Assembly: GCA_001596155.1 (NCBI GenBank)
Contig: CP014771.1
Location: 1,054,001 to 1,118,000, forward strand
Direction: 5' to 3'
Length of the DNA: 64,000 bases
Source of the DNA: Hymenobacter psoromatis
GTDB taxonomy: Bacteria; Bacteroidota; Bacteroidia; Cytophagales; Hymenobacteraceae
Position 1 is the first letter of the stretch; every line of letters starts with the position of its first letter. The position numbers and the translations under genes are program-made. This document shows, piece by piece, positions 1-9,336 of the stretch. Below the pieces are notes generated by a model. It saw only the letters and a list, made by a program, of their open reading frames with translations, did not search any database and had not been told where the DNA came from.

Positions 1-2770
1 CGCGGGTGTTGGCGGGCTGGCCGGTTTGCTTGAACTGCTCAATATCGAGCAACAGCTGCTGAATGTGCTGGCGGGCGGTTTCGTTGGGGCGGTGCAGGTC
101 CTGCAACTCGTCGTCCAGCGCCTGGCGCTCGGCGGGGGCCGTGCGGGCAATGCCGGCCAGCAGCGTTTGCATATTTTTAGAGGCGTAGCGCTCGTAGTTA
201 CGGCACGCGCCGGCCAGCTCGGGCTGGGTCGCAAACCGCTCCAGCGCCCCGTACACCGCATCGTCGAGCCACAGCTCCTGGGCGGGCATGGGCTGCCACA
301 CGCGCTCGATGCGCCCCAGCGCCTGCACCACCACGCTTACTTGGTTCAGCACGCCATCGGCCAGGGCCAGGTAGGTAGCATTGAAGCGGTTGAGGTGCCG
401 CACGTGCCCCAGCTCGGCGGTGGCCTGGGCCTCTGATAGCAGCTTGGCATACAGCAGCTTCATCACCCCGTACACGTCACGCTTGATGGCGGCCGGCTCC
501 TGGTCCGCTGCTTCGAGCTGGCGGGTGCCGCTGAAGTAGAAGTAGGGCGCTTCGAGCAGATGCAGGTAGCGAAAGTCGCGCTTGCCAGCCTCGTCCTCCG
601 CCTCGTAGCCGGCCGCCGTCGGGTAGTATTGCAGGTTCACGCCGTTGCCGGCCGAGGGGTAGGTGGTGGCCACCAGCACCGGCCGGCCCTGCCAGAACAG
701 CTCATTGTATTGCCGGGCCAGCGTGGGGTCGGCGCGCTTCGCCTGCCCAAACCGCGCATCGTACAGCACTACGTAGCAGGCCAGGCGCTCGTCGGTGGCC
801 TCGTCGCGGTACCACACCTCGTAGCAGGGCAGCTGCGCCGACGAGCCGGGCAGCGGCGCGGCTCCGTACCAGCCATCTTCGTCGCCGCCCTTTTGCAGCA
901 GCAGCGCCACCTGCCGCACCGAGTTCAGGAATAGCAGATGGGTTTGGTCGGCGGGGAGTTCGCCGGCGGCGCTTTGGCAAGCCAGCCGGGCCAGCAGACC
1001 GAAAAAATGCCGTACCCGCCGCAGCCGGTGACCAGTGGGGCCGCTCTCGCCAAAGTTGTCGTGGTTGCGGGCAATGGCCGCCAGCTGCGGGCCGAAAGCC
1101 ACGTCCATATCCAGCGGCGCGGCCTGGTGCAGGGTAATGGTGTTGCCGCGCGCGGCGGCTTTGGCTGCGTTAGCCCGCTCGATATCCTGCTGGTCCTCCG
1201 CAGTAGTATCCAGGGGCTGAAAAGAGCTGGTGGGGTCCGAAGGGTGCGCCAGGCCGGCCCAGTCGAAGTTGCGCAGCACCCGGCCAATGTGCGCCGTAGC
1301 CGACAGCCCGAACACGAGGTGCGCCCGGCCCATCTCGCGCATCAGCGCCTCGGGGCTGGTGGGCAGCGAGCGGTAGCTGATGGCTACCTCGTGCGGGTCG
1401 GTGAGGCGGCTGCGGTCGGCCTCAATTTCGTACAAGCCAAAGCCATTGGCCAGCAGGTTGCCGTAGTTGGTTTCGTAAAACTCGGTCTGGTGGCTGACCG
1501 GCCGAATGCGCTGCACCTCGGCCCGGTAGTCGGTGTTGCCGAAGCATTGGCGCAGCAACTCGGGGTACACATCTTCGTGCTCGGTTTTCAGCCAGCTGAA
1601 TAGCCGGATAATATCCTTTACGGCCCGGTTCACCACGTCGAGCAGCACGAAGGCTTTTTGGCCGTTTTTGCTGGTTGTCAGCTCAAAGGTATTCGGGCGG
1701 CTGGGGGTGCGGCTCAGGTACACGGGCTGCTGCACCAGCGAGTAGTTCGACTGGAAAATTGCCTTGCCCCGCAGCTCTTTGTCCTCACTCACGAAGTGCG
1801 TGATATTGGGGAAATCAATGTCGTGCTTCTCCCTCAGCACTTCAATCTGAGCGCAGATTTTCGCCAGCCGGTCGCGGATGGGCTGCCAGCGGGCCTCGCA
1901 GGCCAGGTAGCCGCTGTAGGCCAGCTTTTGTTCGCTGATGCGCCGGTAAAACGTCTGCACCAGGCCGAAGGGGTCGCGCACCTCGCGGTCGTCGGCCAGC
2001 ATGGTCAGCAGGTCGTTTTCCAGAAAATCGAATTCATCGAACACGAACACGTAGCGGCCCGTGGCCGGAGCCGCCCACTGGCCCAGCCGCTGGGTCTTTT
2101 CGCCATCAAACACCCCGTGGAAAGCCTTCTGCACCGTCAGCAGCAGCAGCCGGCAGGCGGGCGTTTCCCGAAAGTGCAGGTAGGGAAACAGCGCCCGCCA
2201 CAGCGGCAGCTCTGCCAGCGTGCGGGCTTCCTGCTGGGTGGTCCTTTGCCCCTCGGCCGGGGTAGCGGTGGCGGCCAGCCGGGCCAGGGTCAGCAAGCCC
2301 TTGAGGGGCCGCAGCAGCTCGCGGGCCAGCTCGGCCACGTCAAACAGCCCCGCCAGCGCGGCCTCCTCCATTGCCTGCACCCGCGCTAGCCGGGTGGCCC
2401 GGCCCCGCAGTCGTTCCAGGGTGGTGGCGGTGAGCGGGTTGCGTTGGTTGTAGTCGGCGAGCAGGGCGGGGGCGGCCGGGTGGTCGAGCAGGCTGGCCAG
2501 CAGCCCTTGCGCCAGGGCTTCGCGCAGCTGGTCGGCATCGCGCTTTTGCTGCACGTGCAGGCCCTGGTCTTCGACCTGGGCGGCCATCTCGTCCAGCAGT
2601 TGAATGCGGTTAGCGACGTAGATGAACTTGGTATCGGCCGGGAAGTCGCCGGAGCGGAGCAGCGCGGCCAGGCTACTGGTTTTGCCCAGGCCGGTGCCGC
2701 CCAGCACCAGCTTCAGGCCCGTATCGTGGGCCAGCAGAGTGCGGCAGTAATAATCAGTGTAAGAACTCAT
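1..2770 (-). CDS. Large SF2 helicase, defence-island type (partial, C-terminus off the left edge)
   Basis: The reading frame starts at an ATG (2770-2768) and stays open for 923 codons to the window edge. Helicase motifs seen on direct translation: Walker A GGTGLGKT (residues 24-31), a DEFD box preceded by YVFVF (245-248), FGLSAT motif III (SAT 490-492), a motif IV-like LLFLNSVRQV, a motif V-like SAGNGVN, and motif VI QALGRIER (816-823). About 210 residues separate motifs I and II and 245 separate II and III. This spacing resembles XPD/DinG helicases more than compact DEAD-box ones, but I see no four-cysteine iron-sulfur cluster between I and II. It is transcribed divergently from the WYL regulator gene at 2919, so the two may share control. 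The exact family is not recognised; a Cas3-like or other phage-defence helicase is possible. Confidence 0.85.
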   Translation of the reverse strand, partial: MSSYTDYYCRTLLAHDTGLKLVLGGTGLGKTSSLAALLRSGDFPADTKFIYVANRIQLLDEMAAQVEDQGLHVQQKRDADQLREALAQGLLASLLDHPAAPALLADYNQRNPLTATTLERLRGRATRLARVQAMEEAALAGLFDVAELARELLRPLKGLLTLARLAATATPAEGQRTTQQEARTLAELPLWRALFPYLHFRETPACRLLLLTVQKAFHGVFDGEKTQRLGQWAAPATGRYVFVFDEFDFLENDLLTMLADDREVRDPFGLVQTFYRRISEQKLAYSGYLACEARWQPIRDRLAKICAQIEVLREKHDIDFPNITHFVSEDKELRGKAIFQSNYSLVQQPVYLSRTPSRPNTFELTTSKNGQKAFVLLDVVNRAVKDIIRLFSWLKTEHEDVYPELLRQCFGNTDYRAEVQRIRPVSHQTEFYETNYGNLLANGFGLYEIEADRSRLTDPHEVAISYRSLPTSPEALMREMGRAHLVFGLSATAHIGRVLRNFDWAGLAHPSDPTSSFQPLDTTAEDQQDIERANAAKAAARGNTITLHQAAPLDMDVAFGPQLAAIARNHDNFGESGPTGHRLRRVRHFFGLLARLACQSAAGELPADQTHLLFLNSVRQVALLLQKGGDEDGWYGAAPLPGSSAQLPCYEVWYRDEATDERLACYVVLYDARFGQAKRADPTLARQYNELFWQGRPVLVATTYPSAGNGVNLQYYPTAAGYEAEDEAGKRDFRYLHLLEAPYFYFSGTRQLEAADQEPAAIKRDVYGVMKLLYAKLLSEAQATAELGHVRHLNRFNATYLALADGVLNQVSVVVQALGRIERVWQPMPAQELWLDDAVYGALERFATQPELAGACRNYERYASKNMQTLLAGIARTAPAERQALDDELQDLHRPNETARQHIQQLLLDIEQFKQTGQPANTR

Positions 2771-2918
2771 TAGCGAAAATAAGGTGAGTAGACCAGCAGA
2801 AAAGCACGGGGTAGCCACTGCTGGTCTCCGGCGTTTTTTCCATCTTGTGTTCGCAAACCTCCCCCACCCCAGTCCAGCCTATCAAAACTGGTAATCTGAC
2901 TCGAAAATATTTTTCCTG

Positions 2919-3932
2919 ATGCCCGTTACTAAGTTGGCATACCTCCGCTACCAGACCATCGACCACTGCCTGAGAAACCGCCAGCGCATCTGGCAGGAAG
3001 CAGACTTGTTGCAAGCTCTTTCGCACGCGCACCGCGAGCACACCGGCTCGGACAAGGGCATTAGTCGCAGCACGCTTTTCACGGATTTGAAGGCTATGAA
3101 GCCGGGCGGGGCCACGGGCTTCGAAGCACCTATCGCGCACACCAAAGACAAAGGCTACCATTACACGCGGCCAGGTTATTCCATTTCCCAGTCGCCCGTT
3201 TCCGCCCCCGATGTAGTGGTGTTGCACCAGGCATTGCTGGCCCTGCGGGCCATTCGGGGCGTGGGGCTGGCCACGGCGCTGGACGACATTATTCGGCGGG
3301 TGGAAAGCCGGCTAGCCCTGACGGGCAGCACCAGCCCAATACCCACCGCCCTGCAATTCGAGGCCGCTCCCGACTACACGGGCACGCAGTGGCTACAGCC
3401 GCTCTACGAAGCCATTCAGCAGCGGCAGCCCCTGCGGCTGGCTTATCGGTCTTACCGGGCAGCGGAGGCCTCCCTGCATATCGTGCATCCGCACCTGCTG
3501 AAGGCGTATCTGCACCGCTGGTTTCTGGTGGGGCACTCGCCTACGGAGGCTGGCCCGCGGGTTTTCGCCCTCGACCGCATTACTGGCAGTGCGCCTACCC
3601 CCCTACCCTACGTGCCGGCGGCCGTGGATTTTGAAACCTATTTTCAGCACGTCATCGGCCCCACAGTGCCGCTTGGCGAAGTGCCGACTACCGTGCATCT
3701 GCGCTTTTCGGGGGGCCGCGCGCCCTACGTGCACACCAAGCCGCTGCACCGCAGCCAGTGCCTGGTGGCCGGCACGGCGGGCCTGGAACTGACGCTGCAT
3801 GTCATTCCCAACCCGGAGCTGGTCACGCAGCTGCTCAGCTTTGGGGCTGATGTGGAGGTGCTGGCTCCCGCCAAGCTACGGGCTACTATGCAGAAGCGGC
3901 TAGGGGCTGCTTTGGCCCGCTACGGTAGCTAA
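2919..3932 (+). CDS. WYL-domain transcriptional regulator
   Basis: This 337-aa protein has a predicted N-terminal DNA-binding helical region (about residues 8-65) and a central to C-terminal WYL domain. The typical Bacteroidota signature is visible: LRLAYRSYR (172-180), HPHLLKAYLHRWFLVGHS (190-207) and RVFALDRI (214-221). WYL proteins bind nucleic acid or nucleotide ligands and commonly control phage-defence loci and CRISPR arrays. The gene is divergent from the helicase (148 bp between starts) and about 100 bp upstream of the 77-aa protein/ATPase/Wadjet series. The natural inference is that it regulates one or both flanks. No exact TAnnTTTG element was found in the divergent spacer. Confidence 0.88.
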   Translation: MPVTKLAYLRYQTIDHCLRNRQRIWQEADLLQALSHAHREHTGSDKGISRSTLFTDLKAMKPGGATGFEAPIAHTKDKGYHYTRPGYSISQSPVSAPDVVVLHQALLALRAIRGVGLATALDDIIRRVESRLALTGSTSPIPTALQFEAAPDYTGTQWLQPLYEAIQQRQPLRLAYRSYRAAEASLHIVHPHLLKAYLHRWFLVGHSPTEAGPRVFALDRITGSAPTPLPYVPAAVDFETYFQHVIGPTVPLGEVPTTVHLRFSGGRAPYVHTKPLHRSQCLVAGTAGLELTLHVIPNPELVTQLLSFGADVEVLAPAKLRATMQKRLGAALARYGS

Positions 3933-4033
3933 AGCTGACACTTAGGCGGCGGCCGGTTTAGTTTAGGGTTTCAAAACAGCATCCCAGCGCTTCGGGAGTC
4001 TGTTTTCTTTTTTCCATCTATTCGCATCCTGCT

Positions 4034-4267
4034 GTGAGTCAATCCTTACCAATTTCTTCTGTATCACCCGCTTTTCAAAACCCTAATGCGGAGCTTGCCG
4101 CTGAGATAGCACGGGCCTTTCAGCAGGCGGGCCTCATCAATGCCGACGACCAAGCCCTTTGTGAGCAGATGCTGAATGGCACGGTCCCGGCCAATGCCAA
4201 CGCCTGGCAGCAGTTGCTGGAAATTCTGCCCTACCCCCCTACTTCTACTCAGCCCGATGCCCTCTAG
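4034..4267 (+). CDS. Small hypothetical protein, translationally coupled to the zinc-hook ATPase
   Basis: A 77-aa reading frame with a GTG start (4034-4036), predicted mostly helical and without a membrane segment or signal peptide. It is rich in Ala, Gln and Leu (for example AELAAEIARAFQQAGLI). Its last 11 bases overlap the ATG of the ATPase gene (4257), typical of translational coupling and of a partner protein made in fixed ratio. I do not recognise a family. The position, directly before an SMC/Rad50-like ATPase, would suit a small middle component of a multi-gene ATPase defence system, but that is inference. Confidence 0.6.
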   Translation: MSQSLPISSVSPAFQNPNAELAAEIARAFQQAGLINADDQALCEQMLNGTVPANANAWQQLLEILPYPPTSTQPDAL

Positions 4268-6215
4268 AATTGCGCAGCTAAAGCTGGCCAACTACCGGGG
4301 GGCATCTCAGCCCCTCACAGTCGCGTTCGACCAGCACAAAACCATCATCCTGATTTTTGGTGAAAATGGCACGGGTAAAAGCACCTTGGTTGATGCCATC
4401 GACGCGGTAGCAAACGAATCGCTGGGCTCCATCGCGGGGCGGGGGGCGGGGCAGGGGGTTCACCAGTATCTACGGTCTTTAGTGGCGGCGGGTCAGCCAG
4501 AGGTTGAGCTTGTTACCAAGGCCGGCCATAGCTGGCGGGCTACCCTCAAAGGCCGCCATATATTCGTGCAGGCCATTGGCAGCCACGGCTTGGCCCGGTC
4601 GCCGGTGCATGTGCTGCGCCGCGGCAAGCTGCTAAAACTGTTGGAAGACCGACCGGCCGACCGCTACGCCGCCATGAAGCACTTCCTGGACGTGGCCGCC
4701 GTGGAAGCCAGCGAAGCCGTTTTGCGCGCCAGTTATGCCGTTTTAGAAACTGATTATAAACAGCAGGAAACCACGCGCAAAAGCGATGAAATCTTATTGC
4801 GCGAAGAGTGGGAGCGCCATAAACTGCCGCACGAAACGGCTACTACCCCCCTGGAATGGGCGCAGGCCCGGCTACGGGTGAATATAGATACTTTACGCAA
4901 GAATGCCGCGCAGCTGGGAGCCATCCGGCAACTGCTCCTGAACCTGGCCACCACGACCGACCACACCCTGGCCCGCGGTAAAGAACGGCAGGCGGCCCAG
5001 GATGCTTACCAACAAACGCAGATTCAGCTCGCGGCCCTACCCCCCACTACGCAGCCGGCCGCGCTGGTGGCTGTGTTGCGCGATACTCTGCACTACTTGC
5101 AGCAACCGGGCAGCCACTCCGCTACCTGCCCGGTTTGCGCCGCTGCTACCGACGAATCTCAGTTGCGCACGCACCTCACCGAGCGCCTGCAAGCCCTGCA
5201 AACTACGGCTACCGTGGTAGATGCGGACCTGAACGCTGCCCAGGCGCTCCGGGTAGCCAATGACCGCTTGCAGCAGGCCAGCCGCAGCCTCACCAACCAG
5301 CTTGACCAGCTGGCTACTTTGCTGGCAATACGTACTCCTACCGCCCTGGCCACCTGCGCGCCAGCGTGGGCCACTTACCACGCGGCGGCCCCAACCGCCA
5401 CGAAGCCGAACCTGAAGACGCGGGCCGCTTATAAATTAGCCTGCCAGCTACAAACCCAGCTAGGTGACCTGGAGGCTGAAAGCCAGGCACTGACCACGCA
5501 AGTCGGGTTATTCGATTCATTGAAAAGCCGAATTGCCAACTCGGAGCATATTTCGCGCAAGCTGTCCGGGACCGATGCCAGCCGCCGCCGTCTCAAGCAG
5601 GCTTTGGACATCGTAACCGAGCAACGCAAACAGTTTACCCAGCGCGTGCTCAACTCCATCACGGCGGAGGTTAATCGGCTTTACGCAGCCATTCATCCCG
5701 CTGAAAATATCGGGCTCGACCGGCTCGAAATGGACCCCAATCGCCGGGCTTCGCTTACGCAACGGGTTAATTTCGTGGGCCATAGCGCCGACGTGCCCCC
5801 GCAAGCCTATTTCAGCGAGTCGCACCTCGATACGCTGGGCTTTTGTATGTGGCTGGCACTGGCCAAGCTCAGCGGGGCGCAGGAAGCCATTTTGGTGCTG
5901 GATGACGTATTTACCTCCGTTGATTTGGAGCACTTTCACCGCATTAGTGACTTGCTCGATGCCGAAGCGCCCTACTTCAAGCAGGTCATCATCGCCACCC
6001 ACAGCCGCCGCTGGTATGACCGCTACCAACGGCACCGCGACAACGTGCAACTACTGCGCCTGGAGCGTTGGTCGCTCGCGCAGGGCATTCGGGTATTCAG
6101 CGAAAAAACCTTTGTGGCCGAGCTGGAAACTTCTTTGGCCCAGGTGCCCCTCAACCGGCGCGATGTAGCCACGCAGGCGGGCATATTAGAGCGGTTTCCA
6201 AATCACTGTACATGA
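4257..6215 (+). pseudogene. N-terminal part of an SMC/Rad50-like AAA ATPase, truncated by an IS630 element
   Basis: The start is taken at ATG 4257 (MPSRIAQLKL...). Upstream in-frame codons only overlap the 77-aa gene. Features: Walker A GENGTGKS (35-42), a predicted helical, probably coiled-coil middle, a CPVC zinc-hook-like motif (Cys291, Cys294), a signature-like FSESHLDTLG, Walker B ILVLDDVF (Asp549-Asp550) and an H-loop ATHS (His582). This is the layout of RecF/SbcC/Rad50-type DNA ATPases. Native sequence ends at codon 644 (TTA 6186-6188). Eight foreign residues (ERFPNHCT) read from the IS end precede the stop. The lost C-terminal 150 residues continue at 7201. All ATPase motifs survive, so the truncated product might still fold, but the C-terminal domain is missing. 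Confidence 0.85.
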
Positions 6216-7198
6216 TAGCCACAATGGTCAAACCAGTTTTTGGCATCCTGTTCGGTTACCCACTCGGCGGCGGCCCGGATAGCTTCCTCCAGCAGGTCGC
6301 GGGTGCGGGCCTGGGCGGTGCGCAGCCACGTCTTGAGTTTGCTAAAAGCTAGTTCAATGGGGTTAAAGTCCGGCGAATAAGGCGGCAGGTAGCGTAGCCG
6401 CGCCCCGTAGCTTTTCACGATTTCATCCAAGCCTTCCACCTTATGCACCGACAAATTATCGAGCACCACCACGTCGCCCGGCCGCAGGCTGGGGCCGAGC
6501 ACCTGGTCGAGGTAGGCGGCAAACACGTCGCCGTTAACGGCCCCGTTGACGCTGAGCAACGCCCCGAGCCCGTCCGGGGTCAGGGCGGCGAGGAGTGTCA
6601 CGTTCGGGCCGTTGTGCAACGGCACAGCTTGGTCCAGGCGCTGGCCGGCCGGGGCCCGGCCGTAGCGGCGGCAATAAGTAAGGTTGGTGCTCGTCTCGTC
6701 CACGAACACGAAACGGGTAACATCCTCTTGCTGAATATCTTCCAAAAATAAGCGACGCAAGGCTACGACGCGTTCGGTGTCGCGCTCGGCAGCGTGGATG
6801 CTTTTTTTTTGCGGCCCCAGCCTAGGCTTTCCACTGCCCGCCATGTGCTCGTACGGCTCAGGACGGGGCCGTTGGCGGCGAGCAGGGCGGTGCCCAGTTC
6901 GGCCAGTGTCGCGTCGGGCTGCGCCACCAGGCAGGCCTGCAATAGGTCCCGGCCCGTCGGGTCCAGGCGCGGTGCCGCGCCGCCGCTCGCGGGCAGGGCC
7001 GCCAGTGAACCGCTCGTGCGCTGGCGGCGCAAAAGCTTGTCCACGAAGGAGATGGAAACGCTGAATTGCGCCGCCACTTGATAAATTCGGGCCTGCGGCA
7101 CGGCACACGCCGCCGCTACCCGTTCTCGCAAATCAATCGAATACGCTTTCATGCACAAAAGGTACGTGAGATTCTGTACACTGACTTGGAAACCGCTC
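6189..7198 (-). mobile_element. IS630-family insertion sequence (1010 bp)
   Basis: Terminal inverted repeats start GAGCGGTTTCCAA at both ends and match at 22 of 24 positions. The element is flanked by TA at 6187-6188 and 7199-7200, the dinucleotide target duplication expected for IS630/Tc1-mariner elements. It is inserted opposite to the host operon and splits the zinc-hook ATPase gene. Deleting it with one TA restores an uninterrupted reading frame. Ends and transposase both look intact, so the insertion is probably recent and the element may be mobile. Confidence 0.95.
6203..7152 (-). CDS. IS630-family transposase made by -1 frameshift over an A9 run
   Basis: Two overlapping frames. The first starts at ATG 7152 (MKAYSIDLRERV, a typical IS630 start) with helix-turn-helix sequence and ends at 6763. 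The second covers the catalytic domain and ends at 6203. They meet at a run of nine A on the coding strand (complement of 6802-6810) within LGWGRKKK / PQKKSIHAAE, a classic slippery site for -1 frameshifting. Catalytic DDE residues: Asp in FVDETS (codon about 6700), Asp in VVLDNLSVHK (about 6460) and Glu in NPIELAFSKLK (about 6355). An alternative is a simple one-base mutation in the A run. Confidence 0.9.
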
Positions 7199-7200
7199 TA

Positions 7201-7653
7201 TTGGAGGAACTACTGCAATCAATTGCTGCCCTGTACCGATGCCTCATGCCGCTGTACGAGACCCCAAAGTTTGTACTTCATGAATTACTAAGCGGCACCA
7301 CTAAAGTGCTGAAAATAGCAAAAGTGAAGCGCTTGAAACTGGTGCCAACCGGGCTGCCACTCCTCGACCCCAATAGCGTGGATGCGTGGGAAACCATTGA
7401 GATTTGGCCCTTATTTGCAGCGGTGAGCCGCCACAGTACCAACCCCCGCAATGCCGGAGTTCACTATAGCCAGCCAGGGCTGGAATTAGCAGATGAGGAA
7501 ATGGAGGCTTTCGCCACTGCGGCCTTGGCACTGGCGAAAGCCCTGACCTGCCCGATATGCTTCGAGCTTCCCCGCAAAATAGTAGCTGGCAGCTACTTAG
7601 GGTGCAACTGCCGAGTGAATAAAATGCAGTTGCTTCCTATTCAACGGCCTTAA
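7201..7653 (+). pseudogene. Severed C-terminal part of the zinc-hook ATPase
   Basis: These 150 codons continue in frame from codon 644 of the ATPase once the IS630 element and one TA are removed, joining as AGIL-LEELLQSIAALYRC. The total ancestral length is about 794 aa. The fragment carries a second cysteine motif, TCPICFEL followed by GCNC, which could bind a metal. Its TAA stop (7651-7653) directly abuts a GTG 7654 in frame with jetA, which ties the ATPase to the Wadjet operon. The frame is open back into the IS end, so a separate C-terminal peptide could be made from a rare start such as TTG near 7187; this is not established. Confidence 0.85.
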
Positions 7654-7677
7654 GTGAGCTACCCAATAACTTTCCCC

Positions 7678-9141
7678 ATGTCCTACCCACTCTACCGCAG
7701 CCTCTTCAGCGCCGACCGCGCCCCGGCAGCGGTGCGGGTGCTGCGCAGCCACGAGGCGGCGCTGGTGCTGTGCTTTTTGCAGGAGAATTTTAAGGCGGGC
7801 AGCTACGCGCCGGTGCGGGCCAACGACTGGCTGGCCGGGCAGCTGGCCGACTTTCTGGAAACCTGGGACGTGCGCGGGGACGACGACGCGGGCGACCTGC
7901 CGACGCTGGGCCTCTCGTGGGCTGAGCGGGCGGCCCGGCTGCTGCGCGACTGGGTGCGCAAGGGCTACCTCACGCTCTACACTGATGAGCAAGGCGCTGA
8001 CCAGCACACTCTTACACCCGAGCTAGAGAGTGTGCTCGATTGGGTGCAGTCGCTGCTGAACAAGCCCACGTTCGTGGGTACCGAGTCGCGGTTTCTGGAT
8101 ATTTTGCAGAAGCTGCGCGAGCTGGTGCAAAACTCGGCCGACGACTGGCAGGCCCGGCTGGCCGAGCTGGAAAAGCAACGCAGCGCCCTCGACGCGCAGA
8201 TTCGGGAGCTGAAGCTGACCAAAACCGTGCGCACCTACGAGAACTACGAAATCGCGGAGCGCTACCAAACGGTGAGCGGCGTGGCGCGGGGCCTGCTGCG
8301 CGATTTTCGGGAGGTGGAGGGCAATTTTCGGGACATTACCCAGCGCATCTACCAGCAGCAGGCGGCGGCCGGCCACACCAAAGGCGGCCTGCTGGGCCTG
8401 GCCCTCGATGCCCTCGACGAGCTGCGCCTCACGGCCCAGGGCCGCAGCTTTGAGGCATTTTACCGGCACCTGAACGACCCCCGGCAGCGCGCCGAGCTGG
8501 ATGCGCTGGTGCGCCAGGTGTTTGAGCTACTGACCGACCGGGGCCTGGCAGCCGGCGACGAGTTTCTGCGCAAAATCCGCCCGTACCTGCTCGGCGAGGG
8601 GCGCAAGGTGAATGACTCGTTTTATGCCCTGGCCCGCAAGCTGGAAAAGATACTTTCGGAGAAAAACCTGCGCGACCGGCGCAAGTCGCTGGCGCTCATC
8701 CACGACATTCGGGCGCTGGCCTTCGCCGTGATGGACAGCCCACCCACCGACCCGGCTTTTCTGGAGCTGGAGGGCCGCGCCGATTACCTCGCCACCGAAA
8801 GCACGGTGGCCCTCAAGGAGCGCGAAAGCGCCATTGTGCCCCGCGTGCTGGCCGTGGCCCGGCCCGAAGAGCCCGAGCTGGCGGCCCTGGTAAGCCCCCG
8901 CGTGGTGGACAAGGCCCGCCTCGCCGCCAACATCAGCGCCCTATTGCGCGACCAGAGCCAGGTAACGCTGCGGCAGGTGGTGGCCGCCCACGCCCTACGC
9001 CACGGCGTGCCCGAGCTGATGGCCTACGGCAGCATCGCGGCCAATTCGCCCAAGCACCTCATCAACCAGCAGCAAAAGGATATTTTTGACCTCGGCGACG
9101 GGCGCTGGTGCAAATTTCCCGAGGTTATTTTTTGCCGATAA
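7678..9141 (+). CDS. jetA: Wadjet protein JetA (DUF3375)
   Basis: JetA is the kleisin-like subunit of the Wadjet (JetABCD) SMC complex, which recognises and destroys small circular plasmids. The 487-aa product starts at ATG 7678 (MSYPLYRSLF). An in-frame GTG at 7654, abutting the stop of the preceding ATPase fragment, would add eight residues. The N-terminus (RSHEAALVLCFLQENF and following) and a predicted helical middle match the DUF3375 pattern. Synteny with DUF4194, SMC-like and DUF2220 genes downstream makes the identification firm. A 195-bp spacer carrying a long hairpin separates it from jetB, which is unusual because Wadjet genes normally overlap or abut. Confidence 0.93.
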   Translation: MSYPLYRSLFSADRAPAAVRVLRSHEAALVLCFLQENFKAGSYAPVRANDWLAGQLADFLETWDVRGDDDAGDLPTLGLSWAERAARLLRDWVRKGYLTLYTDEQGADQHTLTPELESVLDWVQSLLNKPTFVGTESRFLDILQKLRELVQNSADDWQARLAELEKQRSALDAQIRELKLTKTVRTYENYEIAERYQTVSGVARGLLRDFREVEGNFRDITQRIYQQQAAAGHTKGGLLGLALDALDELRLTAQGRSFEAFYRHLNDPRQRAELDALVRQVFELLTDRGLAAGDEFLRKIRPYLLGEGRKVNDSFYALARKLEKILSEKNLRDRRKSLALIHDIRALAFAVMDSPPTDPAFLELEGRADYLATESTVALKERESAIVPRVLAVARPEEPELAALVSPRVVDKARLAANISALLRDQSQVTLRQVVAAHALRHGVPELMAYGSIAANSPKHLINQQQKDIFDLGDGRWCKFPEVIFCR

Positions 9142-9181
9142 GGCGTAAGAATAATCAGCTAAAATCTTCATTACCTAAGAC

Positions 9182-9300
9182 TTAAGCAAATCGTCTGTCA
9201 TTGCGAGCGCAGCGCGGCAATCGCCCCAGAACGAAATCGTTCGGGTGTCGTTCCGGGGCGATTGCCGCGCTGCGCTCGCAATGACGGACGATTTGCTTAA
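9182..9300. repeat. Long palindromic repeat inside the Wadjet operon (GTCATTGCGAGC family)
   Basis: Two 53-bp arms (9182-9234 and 9248-9300) are reverse complements with two mismatches, around a 13-nt loop. Each arm carries the word GTCATTGCGAGCGCAGCGCG followed by GCAATCGC, which itself forms a TTGC/GCAA mini-stem. It sits between jetA and jetB, where transcription should be continuous, so it could act as an RNA processing, attenuation or termination element. Related copies occur at 24822 and 48871. Confidence 0.93.
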
Positions 9301-9336
9301 ATCATATACTATCACCCTACCAAAATCCCTACCCCC

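Noticed and set aside
938..2389. Long + strand open frames (221 and 243 codons) opposite the helicase
   Set aside because: The minus strand has a continuous frame with all SF2 helicase motifs; the + frames are antisense shadows in high-GC DNA with poor composition (rich in Gly, Arg, His, Gln).
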